Shown in pieces: positions 27,590 to 36,557 of a stretch of 64,000 nt of DNA. Source of the DNA: Clostridium sp. CAG:302 (GTDB taxonomy: Bacteria; Bacillota_I; Bacilli_A; RF39; UBA660); the NCBI GenBank assembly GCA_000431795.1, contig FR887373.1, forward strand, positions 53,733 through 117,732. Direction: 5' to 3'. The position numbers and the translations under genes were made by a program. Position 1 is the stretch's first letter. The number at the start of each line of letters is the position of its first letter. Below the pieces are notes generated by a model that saw nothing but the letters and a program-made list of their open reading frames with translations, made no database searches and was not told the origin of the DNA.

Positions 27590-28582
27590 ATGTTTAACAA
27601 AGATATTGGAATTGACTTAGGAACTGCTAATGTACTTATATATATTAAAGGACAGGGTATTGTATTAAATGAGCCATCTGTTGTTGCAATAGACGCTGAT
27701 ACGAAAAGACCTTTAGCGGTAGGATCTGAGGCACATGAAATGCTTGGTAGAACTCCTGGTAAGGTAAAAGCAATTAAGCCAATGAAGGATGGTGTAATTG
27801 CCGACTATGACACTACTGAAGTTATGCTTAATTATTTTATAAAAAAAATAAATGGTAAAAGTTTCTTTTCTAGACCTAGAATATTAATATGTTGTCCATC
27901 TAATATTACTCAGGTTGAAAAAAATGCTATTAAGGAGGCTGCTGAAAGAACTGGAGCTAAAAAAGTATTTTTAGAAGAAGAACCTAAGGTAGCCGCTATT
28001 GGGGCTGGTATGGATATATCTAAACCGAGTGGTAATATGGTAATTGATATTGGTGGTGGCACTACTGATATTGCTATTTTATCTTTGGGTGGTATTGTTA
28101 ATAGTGCTTCAATTAGAATTGCTGGTAATGCTTTTGATAATGATATTGTTAAATATATTAAGAATAAATATAAATTGTTGGTAGGAGAGCGAACTGCTGA
28201 GGATATTAAAATAAGTATTGGTACTGTTTTTCCTGGCTCTAGAAATGAAAAAATGGAAGTTAGAGGAAGAGATTTAGTTACAGGTCTTCCTCATACTATT
28301 ACTTTGACAAGTGATGAAGTAGAAGAAGCATTAAGAGAAAGTGTTTATACTATTATTCATGCAGTTAAAGGTATACTTGAACAAACTCCTCCAGAATTAT
28401 CTGCTGATATTATTGATAAAGGTATAGTACTTACTGGTGGTGGTGCTTTAGTAGATGGTTTTGCTCAAATACTAAGTCAAGAACTTAAAGTGCCTGTATT
28501 TATCGCGGAATCTCCACTTACTTGTGTAGCTGAGGGTACAGGAATACTTTTAGATAATTTGTATATGCTAGAAAGACAATAA
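27590..28582 (+). CDS. mbl: Rod-shape actin homologue, MreB/Mbl family
   Basis: This bacterial actin guides lateral wall synthesis and rod shape. The 330-residue product has phosphate-1 motif DIGIDLGTANVLIY near residues 5-18, phosphate-2 DIGGGTTDIAIL near 158-169, and adenosine motif TGGGALVDG near 285. It is named mbl because it directly follows spoIIID, as in Bacillus. MreB proper cannot be excluded by sequence alone. Confidence 0.9.
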   Translation: MFNKDIGIDLGTANVLIYIKGQGIVLNEPSVVAIDADTKRPLAVGSEAHEMLGRTPGKVKAIKPMKDGVIADYDTTEVMLNYFIKKINGKSFFSRPRILICCPSNITQVEKNAIKEAAERTGAKKVFLEEEPKVAAIGAGMDISKPSGNMVIDIGGGTTDIAILSLGGIVNSASIRIAGNAFDNDIVKYIKNKYKLLVGERTAEDIKISIGTVFPGSRNEKMEVRGRDLVTGLPHTITLTSDEVEEALRESVYTIIHAVKGILEQTPPELSADIIDKGIVLTGGGALVDGFAQILSQELKVPVFIAESPLTCVAEGTGILLDNLYMLERQ

Positions 28583-28593
28583 TGTCTTTTTTC
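28572..28593 (+). terminator. Terminator after mbl
   Basis: AAAGACA and TGTCTTT pair across the mbl stop codon and are followed by a T-rich run. Confidence 0.7.
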
Positions 28594-28681
28594 TTTTGTG
28601 TAAAATATATGTCAAAGTAAATAAATTATATTTAATTTAATTCATTTTTTTAGTATAATTGTGTTGAAGGATGGTGATAAT

Positions 28682-29113
28682 ATGACAATTGGTCTTGCTA
28701 GTGATCATCGTGGTTATAAAGCAAAAAAATTTTTGAAAGATAGTTTATATAAATATGATGTTATTGATTATGGAACTGATACTGAAAATAGTGTTGATTT
28801 TCCAATTTATGCTAAGAAATTAGGAACTGCTATTCAAAATGGCGAGGTTGATTTAGGAATTGCTATATGTGGTACCGGTATAGGCATGAGTATTACTTTA
28901 AATAAAATGAAAGGTGTATATTGTGCTAAAGTTTCAAATGAGAGTGAAGCTATTTTATGTAAAGCACACAATGATGCTAATTGTATAGCGATGAGTGAAG
29001 AATTAGATGAAGATTTAATGCTAGATATTGTTGATAAGTTTATTAATACTCCTTTTACTAATGTAAGTAAATATATAAGAAGAAATGATATGATTAAGGA
29101 ATTAGAAAAATAA
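28682..29113 (+). CDS. rpiB: Ribose-5-phosphate isomerase B / sugar-phosphate isomerase RpiB
   Basis: RpiB interconverts ribose 5-phosphate and ribulose 5-phosphate in the pentose phosphate pathway. The 143-residue product has IGLASDHRGYKAK near residues 3-15. The active-site cysteine is in AICGTGIGMSI near 63-73, and KAHNDANC near 96-103 follows. The ATG at 28682 is preferred over 28661 because GGATGGTGAT lies just before it. A TATAAT lies upstream at about 28654. It overlaps the next small gene by one base. Confidence 0.93.
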   Translation: MTIGLASDHRGYKAKKFLKDSLYKYDVIDYGTDTENSVDFPIYAKKLGTAIQNGEVDLGIAICGTGIGMSITLNKMKGVYCAKVSNESEAILCKAHNDANCIAMSEELDEDLMLDIVDKFINTPFTNVSKYIRRNDMIKELEK

Positions 29114-29301
29114 TGGTTAAATTTTTATTATATTTGTTAGTGCTTCCACTTGTTATTTATGCTATAGATAGTATTAACTTTACTAATATATTTAAAAAAA
29201 ATAAGATAGTACAAGCTAGAATTTTCTATATTCTTCTTATATTTGGTTTATCTTATTTGGTATGTAGTTTTATATATGATTTTTTATATATGATTAAGTA
29301 A
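29113..29301 (+). CDS. Small membrane protein, DUF1146-like (YwzB)
   Basis: This 62-residue product has two hydrophobic segments (about 3-20 and 38-58) around a basic NIFKKNKIVQARIFYILLI stretch. That pattern is recalled from the DUF1146/YwzB family of Bacillota. The start overlaps the rpiB stop (TAATG), so it is translated with rpiB. The function is unknown. Confidence 0.65.
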   Translation: MVKFLLYLLVLPLVIYAIDSINFTNIFKKNKIVQARIFYILLIFGLSYLVCSFIYDFLYMIK

Positions 29302-29369
29302 GTTATTACTTAATTTTTTCTTTTAATTTTATTTATTATATGGTAAAATATGTAACGTGTGGTGATATT

Positions 29370-30353
29370 ATGTTTAAAATTGGTAATATTGTTATTAAGG
29401 GTAATGTAGTACTTGCTCCGATGGCTGGTGTATGTAATAGTGCTTTTAGAAAAATTATAAAAGAAATGGGATGCCCTTTGGTATATGCTGAAATGGTTAG
29501 CGATAAGGGACTTATTTATGATAGTAAGAAAACAAAGAATATGCTTTACTTTGAAGAGTGTGAGCGACCTATAGCGCAGCAGATATTTGGAAGCGATAAA
29601 GATACTTTTGTAGAGGCTGCTAAAATGGTTGAAGAAATTATGCATCCTGATATTATTGATATTAATATGGGATGTCCTGTACCTAAAGTTGCTGTAAAGT
29701 CACAAGCTGGAAGTGCGCTTCTTAAGAATCTAAATAAAATAAGAGACATTGTTAGTGCGGTTGCAGAAGCAGTAAATGTTCCAGTAACTGTTAAAATCAG
29801 AAGTGGCTGGGATACAAATAGCATCAATGCTGTAGAGGTTGCAAAAATATGTGAAGAAGCTGGAGCTAGTGCTATTACCATTCATGGAAGAACTAGGAGT
29901 CAGGGCTATTCTGGAAGTGTTGATCTGGACATAATAAAAAAAGTTAAAGAGGCTGTATCTATTCCGGTAATAGGTAATGGAGATATTACTAGTGTTGAAT
30001 CTGCTGAAAGAATGTTATCCTATACTGGATGTGATGCTATTATGATAGGTAGAGGAGTACTTGGAAATCCTTGGTTAATGAAGGAAATTATTACATATCT
30101 AGATACTGGTAAGATAATCGCAAAACCTAGTTATGAAGATAAAATAAATATGTGTTTTCATCACTTAGATTATTTACTTAAATTAAAAGATGAAAGGGTT
30201 GCAGTACTTGAAATGAGAAGTCATGCTGCTTGGTATTTAAAAGGACTTCCTGGAGCACAAAGCGTTAAAAATGAAATATTTAGAACAAAAACTAGCGAAG
30301 AATTAAAAAATATTCTTAATAACTATTTAAAAGAACTTAAAAATAATGTATAA
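29370..30353 (+). CDS. dusB: tRNA-dihydrouridine synthase
   Basis: Dus enzymes reduce uridine in the tRNA D-loop using FMN. The 327-residue product has the FMN barrel motifs LAPMAGVCNSAFR near residue 17-29. MGCPVPKV near 98 contains the catalytic cysteine, and GNGDI and MIGRGVLGNPW near 205-235 follow. A shorter start at 29370 with GGTGAT 4-9 bases ahead is preferred over 29340. It precedes lysS by one gene, as Bacillus yacF (dusB) does. Confidence 0.93.
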   Translation: MFKIGNIVIKGNVVLAPMAGVCNSAFRKIIKEMGCPLVYAEMVSDKGLIYDSKKTKNMLYFEECERPIAQQIFGSDKDTFVEAAKMVEEIMHPDIIDINMGCPVPKVAVKSQAGSALLKNLNKIRDIVSAVAEAVNVPVTVKIRSGWDTNSINAVEVAKICEEAGASAITIHGRTRSQGYSGSVDLDIIKKVKEAVSIPVIGNGDITSVESAERMLSYTGCDAIMIGRGVLGNPWLMKEIITYLDTGKIIAKPSYEDKINMCFHHLDYLLKLKDERVAVLEMRSHAAWYLKGLPGAQSVKNEIFRTKTSEELKNILNNYLKELKNNV

Positions 30354-30375
30354 TATTTACTAGGAGATGAAAATT

Positions 30376-30969
30376 ATGAAGGCAAGTTTTTTTAAAAGAA
30401 TGGGAGCATTTATATTAGACTATTTTATAGTTATATTTATTGTTTCTTTGATAACAATGGGATTTAATAGTAATAAAACTAATGATTTAACAGATAAAAT
30501 GAGTAAACTATTAAGTGATTATCAAAATGGTGAAATTACTATAGATGAATATAAAGATGAAACTTATAAAATTAATTATGAATTACAAAAGAGTAATTTG
30601 ACTACTAACATTGTTTCTGTAACCTTATATATTGGATATTTTGTAGTGTTTGCAACTTTAAATAAGGGTCAAACATTAGGTAAAAAACTATTAAAAATTA
30701 AAGTAGTGAATAAAGATGGAGAGAAACCTAGTATATGGAATATGTTACTTAGAAGCTTATTTATATATAACATAGTTAGTGCTTTATTTAGTATAATATT
30801 TGTTAATATATTAAGTGTTAATACATTTACTTATATTTATACAATTGTTGGATATGTAGAATTCTTTGTTATTATAGTATCATTCTTTATGGTAACTTAT
30901 AAGAAAGATGGCAGAGGTTTACACGATATGATAGCAGGTACTAATGTAATAGAAGAGGTGAAAAAATAA
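30376..30969 (+). CDS. RDD-family membrane protein
   Basis: RDD proteins are small polytopic membrane proteins, some linked to ion transport. The 197-residue product starts ASFFKRMGAFILDYFIV, the RDD signature arginine-aspartate region. It has about four hydrophobic segments (15-32, 78-98, 125-150, 155-178) and the late GRGLHDMIAGTNVI motif near 180. The ATG at 30376 is used because GGAG abuts ATG 30367. It overlaps lysS by one base. Confidence 0.85.
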   Translation: MKASFFKRMGAFILDYFIVIFIVSLITMGFNSNKTNDLTDKMSKLLSDYQNGEITIDEYKDETYKINYELQKSNLTTNIVSVTLYIGYFVVFATLNKGQTLGKKLLKIKVVNKDGEKPSIWNMLLRSLFIYNIVSALFSIIFVNILSVNTFTYIYTIVGYVEFFVIIVSFFMVTYKKDGRGLHDMIAGTNVIEEVKK

Positions 30970-32438
30970 TGGAAAGACAATTTAGTGAACAAGAACAAGT
31001 TAGAAGAGATAAATTAGAAGAAATAAGAAATTATTGTAATCCATATCCAGAGAGATATGAAGTTACTCATAAAATTAAAGATGCTAGATTATTAGAAGAT
31101 GGAACTACTGATGTAGCTATTGCGGGTAGAATTGTATTTATGAGAAAAATGGGAAAATTATCTTTTGTAAGAATTCGTGACATTGAAGGAGACATGCAAC
31201 TTGAAATTAAAATTGATATGGTTGGTGAAGATAAATATGCTTTCTTTAAGAAATTAATTGATACTGGTGATTTTATTGGCGCAAAGGGTGAAATATTTAC
31301 TACACAAACTGGTGAAAAAACTTTAAGAGTACATAGTTTTGAATTTTTAGGAAAGGCACTTAGACCACTTCCTGAAAAATTTCATGGCCTTACTGATATG
31401 GAAATGAAATACAGACAAAGATATGTAGACTTAATTATGAATGAAGAAACTAGAAAAGTTTTTCTTGGCAGAAGTAAATTATATGCTTATATTCATAAGT
31501 TTTTAGGTGAGAATGGTTTCTTGGAAGTAGAAACTCCAATATTACAAAATGCTGTATGTGGTGCTAGTGCTAAACCATTTTATACTCATCATAATGCATT
31601 AGATATGGATTGTAATCTTAGAATAGCTCCTGAAACATATTTAAAACAATGTGTTGCTGGTGGATTTAATAGAGTATATGAAATGGCAAAATGTTTTAGA
31701 AATGAGGGTATGGATACAGAACACCTTCAGGAATTTACGCAAGTTGAATGGTATGCTTCTTATTGGAACTTTGAAGATAATATTAAGTTTTATCAAAGTT
31801 TTATTAGAGGTTTACTTACTGAACTTACTGGTAGTACTAAGATTGAATATCAAGACAATGTTATTGATTTTGGTGCTGAATGGAAAAAAATTAACTATGT
31901 AGAAGAAATGAGAAAAGTATTAGGATTTGATTTTCTTGATATTGAAGAACCTTCAATACTTAAGGATAAGGTTGTTGAAGCAGGTCTATTTACTTATGAA
32001 GATCTTGAAGAAGTAAAATCACTTAGTCAAATTATTGATTTTATATACAAGAGAAAAATTAGAACTGATGTTCTAGAACCTACAATTATATATAATTATC
32101 CGGCTGTTCTTATACCTCTTGCAAGAAGAAATGATATGGATAAAAGAATTATTGATGTCTTCCAGGTTGTTGCTTGCGGTACTGAACTTTGTAAGGCATA
32201 TTCTGAGTTAGTTAATCCTATCACTCAAAGAGAGGCTTTTGAAGAACAATTGAAGGCTAAAGCTCAAGGTGATGATGAAACTATGGAATTAGATGAAAGT
32301 TTCTTGTCTGCAATGGAGCAAGGAATGCCTCCGATAAGTGGACTTGGCTTTGGTATAGATAGACTTATGATGATTATATTTAATCAACCTTCAATTAGAG
32401 ATGTAGTATTATTTCCTCAAATGAAGGATAAAAAATAG
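30969..32438 (+). CDS. lysS: Lysyl-tRNA synthetase, class II
   Basis: LysS charges tRNA-Lys. The 489-residue protein has an N-terminal OB-fold anticodon-binding domain (about 50-145). The class II catalytic core has FLEVETPILQ near 183 (motif 1), FRNEGMDTEHLQEFTQVEWY near 256 (motif 2) and GFGIDRLMM near 462 (motif 3). Length is typical. Its ATG overlaps the upstream stop. A terminator follows. Confidence 0.98.
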   Translation: MERQFSEQEQVRRDKLEEIRNYCNPYPERYEVTHKIKDARLLEDGTTDVAIAGRIVFMRKMGKLSFVRIRDIEGDMQLEIKIDMVGEDKYAFFKKLIDTGDFIGAKGEIFTTQTGEKTLRVHSFEFLGKALRPLPEKFHGLTDMEMKYRQRYVDLIMNEETRKVFLGRSKLYAYIHKFLGENGFLEVETPILQNAVCGASAKPFYTHHNALDMDCNLRIAPETYLKQCVAGGFNRVYEMAKCFRNEGMDTEHLQEFTQVEWYASYWNFEDNIKFYQSFIRGLLTELTGSTKIEYQDNVIDFGAEWKKINYVEEMRKVLGFDFLDIEEPSILKDKVVEAGLFTYEDLEEVKSLSQIIDFIYKRKIRTDVLEPTIIYNYPAVLIPLARRNDMDKRIIDVFQVVACGTELCKAYSELVNPITQREAFEEQLKAKAQGDDETMELDESFLSAMEQGMPPISGLGFGIDRLMMIIFNQPSIRDVVLFPQMKDKK

Positions 32439-32458
32439 ACTTAAAGTATTATAAAATA

Positions 32459-32490
32459 AGGGAAAACACTTGAAATTTTCTCTTTTTTAT
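32459..32490 (+). terminator. Terminator after lysS
   Basis: GGGAAAA and TTTTCTC pair (one G.U) around a 9-base loop. A T run follows. Confidence 0.7.
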
Positions 32491-32537
32491 TTACTTTTAG
32501 TTCATTTGTGTTATAATTAATGTTAGAGGAGGTTATT

Positions 32538-33989
32538 ATGAAAAAACATAGTTTATTTAAAGTAATATTGATTGTTTTTGGAGCACTTGTGCTAATTAAT
32601 GGAGGTCTTGCAATAGCAGGTCAATTTGTTGAAAAACTTAATGTATTTAAGATGATTCCAATTGGTGATACTCTAATTAATTTCACTCAGTCATTCTATT
32701 ACTTCTTTGATACTGCTGTTTATTTATTAGTACTTGGTGCTTTTTATGGTGTATTAAAAGAAGTACCTGCTTATAAGAAATTAGTTGATAATATTGCTAG
32801 TAAAGTTAAAGCTCATGGTAATTTATTTATAATAATAGTTACTATATTATTTGCTGTTTTAACTTCAGTTACTGGTCTTATTGGAGCAATTCTTGTGTTT
32901 GTACCATTTGTTGCTGCTATTATATTAGCGATGGGTCATGATAAGTTAGTTGCTATTAGTTCAACAGTTGTTTCAATGTTAGTAGGTTTTATAGGAGGTA
33001 TCTATATAACATTTAGAGATCCTAATGGTTATTATGGGTATAGTGCCACTACTATTGAAGGATTATCTTCATTAGATTTATATTCTAATATATGGGCTAA
33101 ATTAGTTCTTCTTGTTCTTGGAGTTGCTTTACTTATATTCTTTATTTTAAGATATATTAAAAATGTTCAAAATAAGAAAGTTAAATATGAATTAAATGAA
33201 AGTAATGAAGTATTGGTTTCTGAAGTTAAAGGAGACTACAAAAACATTAGAACATGGCCTATAGTTGTTGTTCTATCAGTAATACTTGTTGTTCTTATTT
33301 TAGGATATTTACCTTGGAATAAGTTATTTGGTATAGAATGTTTTGATAAGTTTAATGAATTGCTACTTGGAATAAAGATTGGAAATTTTGAAGTATTTTC
33401 TAATGTTATTACTTCTAATGCATATTCGTTAGGTAATTGGGCTAGTCTAGGTTCATATATGTCTATAATTATCACTTTAATTTTATTTACTTTAATTCTT
33501 AAGTTTATTTATAGAGTTAAATTTGATGAAGCTATTGATAATTTTATGAATGGTGCTAAAAAGATGATACCAACTGTTTTCTTAGTTATGCTTACATCTG
33601 CTATACTAGTATGTGCTTATAACTTTGGATTCATGTCTAATATTATTAGTTTGATTTCTGAATCTAAACTTGGATTAAACATTTTAACAGGAACTTTAAT
33701 CAGTGGTTTAGGAACACTTCTTCATTCTGATTTATATTATACTGTGGCTGGTGTATATTCTACAATGATAGCTCAAGTAACTGATGAATCATTATATTCT
33801 GTATATGCTTTATTATTCCAAAGTGTTTATGGTATTGTTAGTATTATAGGGCCTACTAGTTTGTTAGTAATATTTGCTCTTAAATATTTTGATGTTCCAT
33901 ATACTACTTGGGTAAAATATATATGGAGATTTGTATTGATGTTATTATTACTTGTAATATTAGTATTACTTGTATTATCATTAATATAA
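32538..33989 (+). CDS. Polytopic membrane transporter, YfcC/ion-transporter-superfamily-like
   Basis: This 483-residue product has about eleven hydrophobic segments and a central cytoplasmic loop near 205-235. Segments such as TSVTGLIGAILVFVPFVAAIILAMGHDKLVAI near 110-140 and the paired SGLGTLLHSDLYYTVAGVY near 385 resemble carboxylate and amino-acid transporters of the YfcC/DcuC type. The substrate is unknown. The ATG at 32538 follows AGAGGAGG. TATAAT at about 32512 and a terminator at each side make it a single-gene unit. Confidence 0.6.
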   Translation: MKKHSLFKVILIVFGALVLINGGLAIAGQFVEKLNVFKMIPIGDTLINFTQSFYYFFDTAVYLLVLGAFYGVLKEVPAYKKLVDNIASKVKAHGNLFIIIVTILFAVLTSVTGLIGAILVFVPFVAAIILAMGHDKLVAISSTVVSMLVGFIGGIYITFRDPNGYYGYSATTIEGLSSLDLYSNIWAKLVLLVLGVALLIFFILRYIKNVQNKKVKYELNESNEVLVSEVKGDYKNIRTWPIVVVLSVILVVLILGYLPWNKLFGIECFDKFNELLLGIKIGNFEVFSNVITSNAYSLGNWASLGSYMSIIITLILFTLILKFIYRVKFDEAIDNFMNGAKKMIPTVFLVMLTSAILVCAYNFGFMSNIISLISESKLGLNILTGTLISGLGTLLHSDLYYTVAGVYSTMIAQVTDESLYSVYALLFQSVYGIVSIIGPTSLLVIFALKYFDVPYTTWVKYIWRFVLMLLLLVILVLLVLSLI

Positions 33990-34001
33990 TTATTTATAAT
34001 A

Positions 34002-34036
34002 ACAAAAAACATCTAAATTATTTTAGGTGTTTTTTT
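34002..34036 (+). terminator. Terminator after the YfcC-like transporter gene
   Basis: AAAACATCTAAA pairs with TTTTAGGTGTTTT (one G.U) around a 3-4 base loop. A long T run follows. Confidence 0.85.
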
Positions 34037-34064
34037 ATATGTTTTTGGCTTATATATGATAGGT

Positions 34065-34135
34065 ATGGCTGATACACTATTTTTAGATTATAAGCTAAAA
34101 ATAGCACTGAAAGACTTATAAAATAAGGCTTGAAG
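34065..34135. repeat. Twin-hairpin element, copy B
   Basis: The lead string ATGGCTGATA precedes hairpin 1 (34077-34104): a 10 bp stem CTATTTTTAG, an A.G mismatch at position 11, a T-A pair and loop TATA. Hairpin 2 begins at the next base but keeps only the apical part (AAGACTTA with TAAGGCTT), and its outer stem has decayed. It lies between the transporter terminator and clpC. Confidence 0.55.
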
Positions 34136-34237
34136 GAAACATAAAGAATAAATAAAAAAAGTCTATTTTTCTTGATTAAAATTTAGAAAATTATATCATT
34201 ATATTCATAGAATATGTTAGAGAGGAGAAATAATAAT

Positions 34238-36544
34238 ATGATTGGAAACTTTAATGAAGAAGCACAGACAGTACTAATGAATGCAAAAAAAGAGATGTTG
34301 GATTTAGGACATCCATATATAGGAACAGAACATTTACTTCTTTCTATTTTAAAAACAAATAGTAATATTACTGAAAGATTGAATAATTATGATCTTTATT
34401 ATGATAATTTTAAAGAAGAACTATCTAAAGTTGTAGGTACTAGTAAAAAGAAAAGTGAATACTTTTTATATACACCATTACTTAGAAAGATAATTGAATC
34501 CGCTATTATGGATAGTAAAGATAATAATGATGGCGAAGTAACTTTAGAACACTTATTTTTTTCTATGCTAGAAGAAGGTGAGGGTATTGCTATTAGAATA
34601 TTAATTGGAATGGATATTGATATTGAGTCTATGTATGATGATTTCTCTACTAGTCTTATAAAGAAAAGTAAGAAGAATAAGAAGAAAAAACTGCTTATAG
34701 ATGATTTAGGAGTTGATCTTACCAATGAGGCTAAGAATGGTAAATTAGACCCAGTTATTGGAAGAGAAAAAGAAGTTAGAAGAGTAATGGAAATACTTTG
34801 TAGAAGAACTAAAAACAACCCTATTTTAATTGGTGAGGCTGGTGTAGGTAAGACCGCTATCGTAGAAGAACTATCTAGATTAATTGCTAATGAAGGTGTT
34901 CCATCTGGATTAATAGGTAAGAGAGTTATTTCTTTAGATATGGCTACAATGGTTGCTGGTACTAAGTATCGTGGTGAATTTGAAGAAAGAATGAAAAAAG
35001 TACTTAAAGAAATTGAAGATAATACAGAAATTATTTTATTTATAGATGAAATTCATACTTTGGTTGGTGCAGGTGGTGCTGAAGGAGCAATAGATGCTTC
35101 AAATATATTAAAACCTTCTTTAGCTAGGGGTAAAATTAGATGTATAGGAGCTACTACTACTGAAGAATATAAGAAGTTTATTGAAAAAGATTCTGCTTTG
35201 GAAAGAAGATTTCAAAAGGTATTTGTTGAAGAACCTAGTATTAATGAAACTAAAAATATTTTATTTAATATAAGAAATATATATGAAAAGTATCATAATG
35301 TCGTTATTAGTGATGATATACTTAATAGTTTAGTAGATATTTCAGAAAAATATATATTTGATAGAAATAGACCTGATAAAGAAATAGATGTATTAGATGA
35401 GGTTTGTGCTAGGGTTAGTATCAAAGAAACTGGCAATGATAGATTAAAAAATATTAAGAAGGAAATTAATAGGCTAGGTAAAGAAAAAAATAGTTTTATT
35501 ATTGATAATGATATTGATAAGGCTTTTGATATAAGAAAGAAAGAGGCTAAGTTAATGTCAGAACTTAATGAGTTAGCATTATCTTGTAGTGCTAAGAAAA
35601 ATGAGGTTACTACTTTTGATATTGCTTCGGTTATTAGTAATAGAGTAAAAATACCTACTGAAGATATACTTAGTAATAATATAGATAACATTTATGAAAT
35701 GGAAAGAAAATTAAAGAGTATTATTATTGGTCATGATAATGTCATTGATAGTCTTATGAATATTACTAAAAGAATTAAATATGGTGATAATAGATGTTAT
35801 TCTATGCTATTTGTTGGTCCATCTGGAGTTGGTAAGACATGTTTGGCTAAAGAGTATGCTAAACTTCTAGTAGGAGAGACTAATTTTATTAGGCTTGATA
35901 TGAGTGAATATAGTGATAGCACATCGGTTAATAAAATACTTGGTTCTTCTCCTGGATATATTGGATATGATGATAATAAAAATGTTTTGGAAGAAATTAG
36001 AAATAAACCTAATTCAGTATTATTACTTGATGAAATAGATAAGGCACATCCTTCGGTTATTAATTTATTTTATCAGATATTAGAGGAGGGAAAAATAAAA
36101 AATTCTAAAGGTGTTACTATTAGATTTAATAATATGGTTATTATTATGACTTCTAATGTTGGATTTGAAAAAAACAATATTGGCTTCAATAAAAATAATG
36201 ATAATATTAATGGTTTAAAAAATAGATTTTCTACATCCTTTATTAATAGAATTGATGGTATTATGACTTTTGATAGACTAAGTGAGGATGATGTAAGAAA
36301 GATTATTTCTAATAAGCTCGAAATAATTAATAAAAAACATTCTGATATTAATATTACTTATGCCGATGATGTAATTGATAAAATTATTAAAGAAAGTGAT
36401 TTTTATGAGTTTGGGGCAAGGCGTCTTGATAAAATTATTTCTAGGGGGATAGAAAATATTATATTTGAAGCTATTATTAATAATGTTAAGGATGTTTATA
36501 TTGATAAGTTAAATGAATATGAAAAAAATATCACTAAATCCTAG
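34238..36544 (+). CDS. clpC: ClpC-type AAA+ protease ATPase
   Basis: ClpC unfolds substrates for ClpP. The 768-residue protein has the ClpN repeat domain at 1-140 (starting MIGNFNEEAQTVL, with HPYIGTEHLLLSIL near 30). AAA1 has GEAGVGKTA near 205. A short coiled middle region lies near 410-445, and AAA2 has GPSGVGKTC near 535 with the sensor SNVGFEKN. It is somewhat shorter than Bacillus ClpC (810). The usual upstream ctsR, mcsA and mcsB are absent. AGAGGAG supports the ATG at 34238. In Bacillus ClpC with MecA degrades ComK, whose homologue is also in this window. Confidence 0.93.
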   Translation: MIGNFNEEAQTVLMNAKKEMLDLGHPYIGTEHLLLSILKTNSNITERLNNYDLYYDNFKEELSKVVGTSKKKSEYFLYTPLLRKIIESAIMDSKDNNDGEVTLEHLFFSMLEEGEGIAIRILIGMDIDIESMYDDFSTSLIKKSKKNKKKKLLIDDLGVDLTNEAKNGKLDPVIGREKEVRRVMEILCRRTKNNPILIGEAGVGKTAIVEELSRLIANEGVPSGLIGKRVISLDMATMVAGTKYRGEFEERMKKVLKEIEDNTEIILFIDEIHTLVGAGGAEGAIDASNILKPSLARGKIRCIGATTTEEYKKFIEKDSALERRFQKVFVEEPSINETKNILFNIRNIYEKYHNVVISDDILNSLVDISEKYIFDRNRPDKEIDVLDEVCARVSIKETGNDRLKNIKKEINRLGKEKNSFIIDNDIDKAFDIRKKEAKLMSELNELALSCSAKKNEVTTFDIASVISNRVKIPTEDILSNNIDNIYEMERKLKSIIIGHDNVIDSLMNITKRIKYGDNRCYSMLFVGPSGVGKTCLAKEYAKLLVGETNFIRLDMSEYSDSTSVNKILGSSPGYIGYDDNKNVLEEIRNKPNSVLLLDEIDKAHPSVINLFYQILEEGKIKNSKGVTIRFNNMVIIMTSNVGFEKNNIGFNKNNDNINGLKNRFSTSFINRIDGIMTFDRLSEDDVRKIISNKLEIINKKHSDINITYADDVIDKIIKESDFYEFGARRLDKIISRGIENIIFEAIINNVKDVYIDKLNEYEKNITKS

Positions 36545-36555
36545 TGATATTTTGT
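36526..36555. terminator. Bidirectional terminator between clpC and the convergent gene
   Basis: AAATATCACTA and TAGTGATATTT form an 11 bp perfect stem with A-rich left and T-rich right flanks, so it can end transcription from both sides. Confidence 0.8.
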
Positions 36556-36557
36556 TA

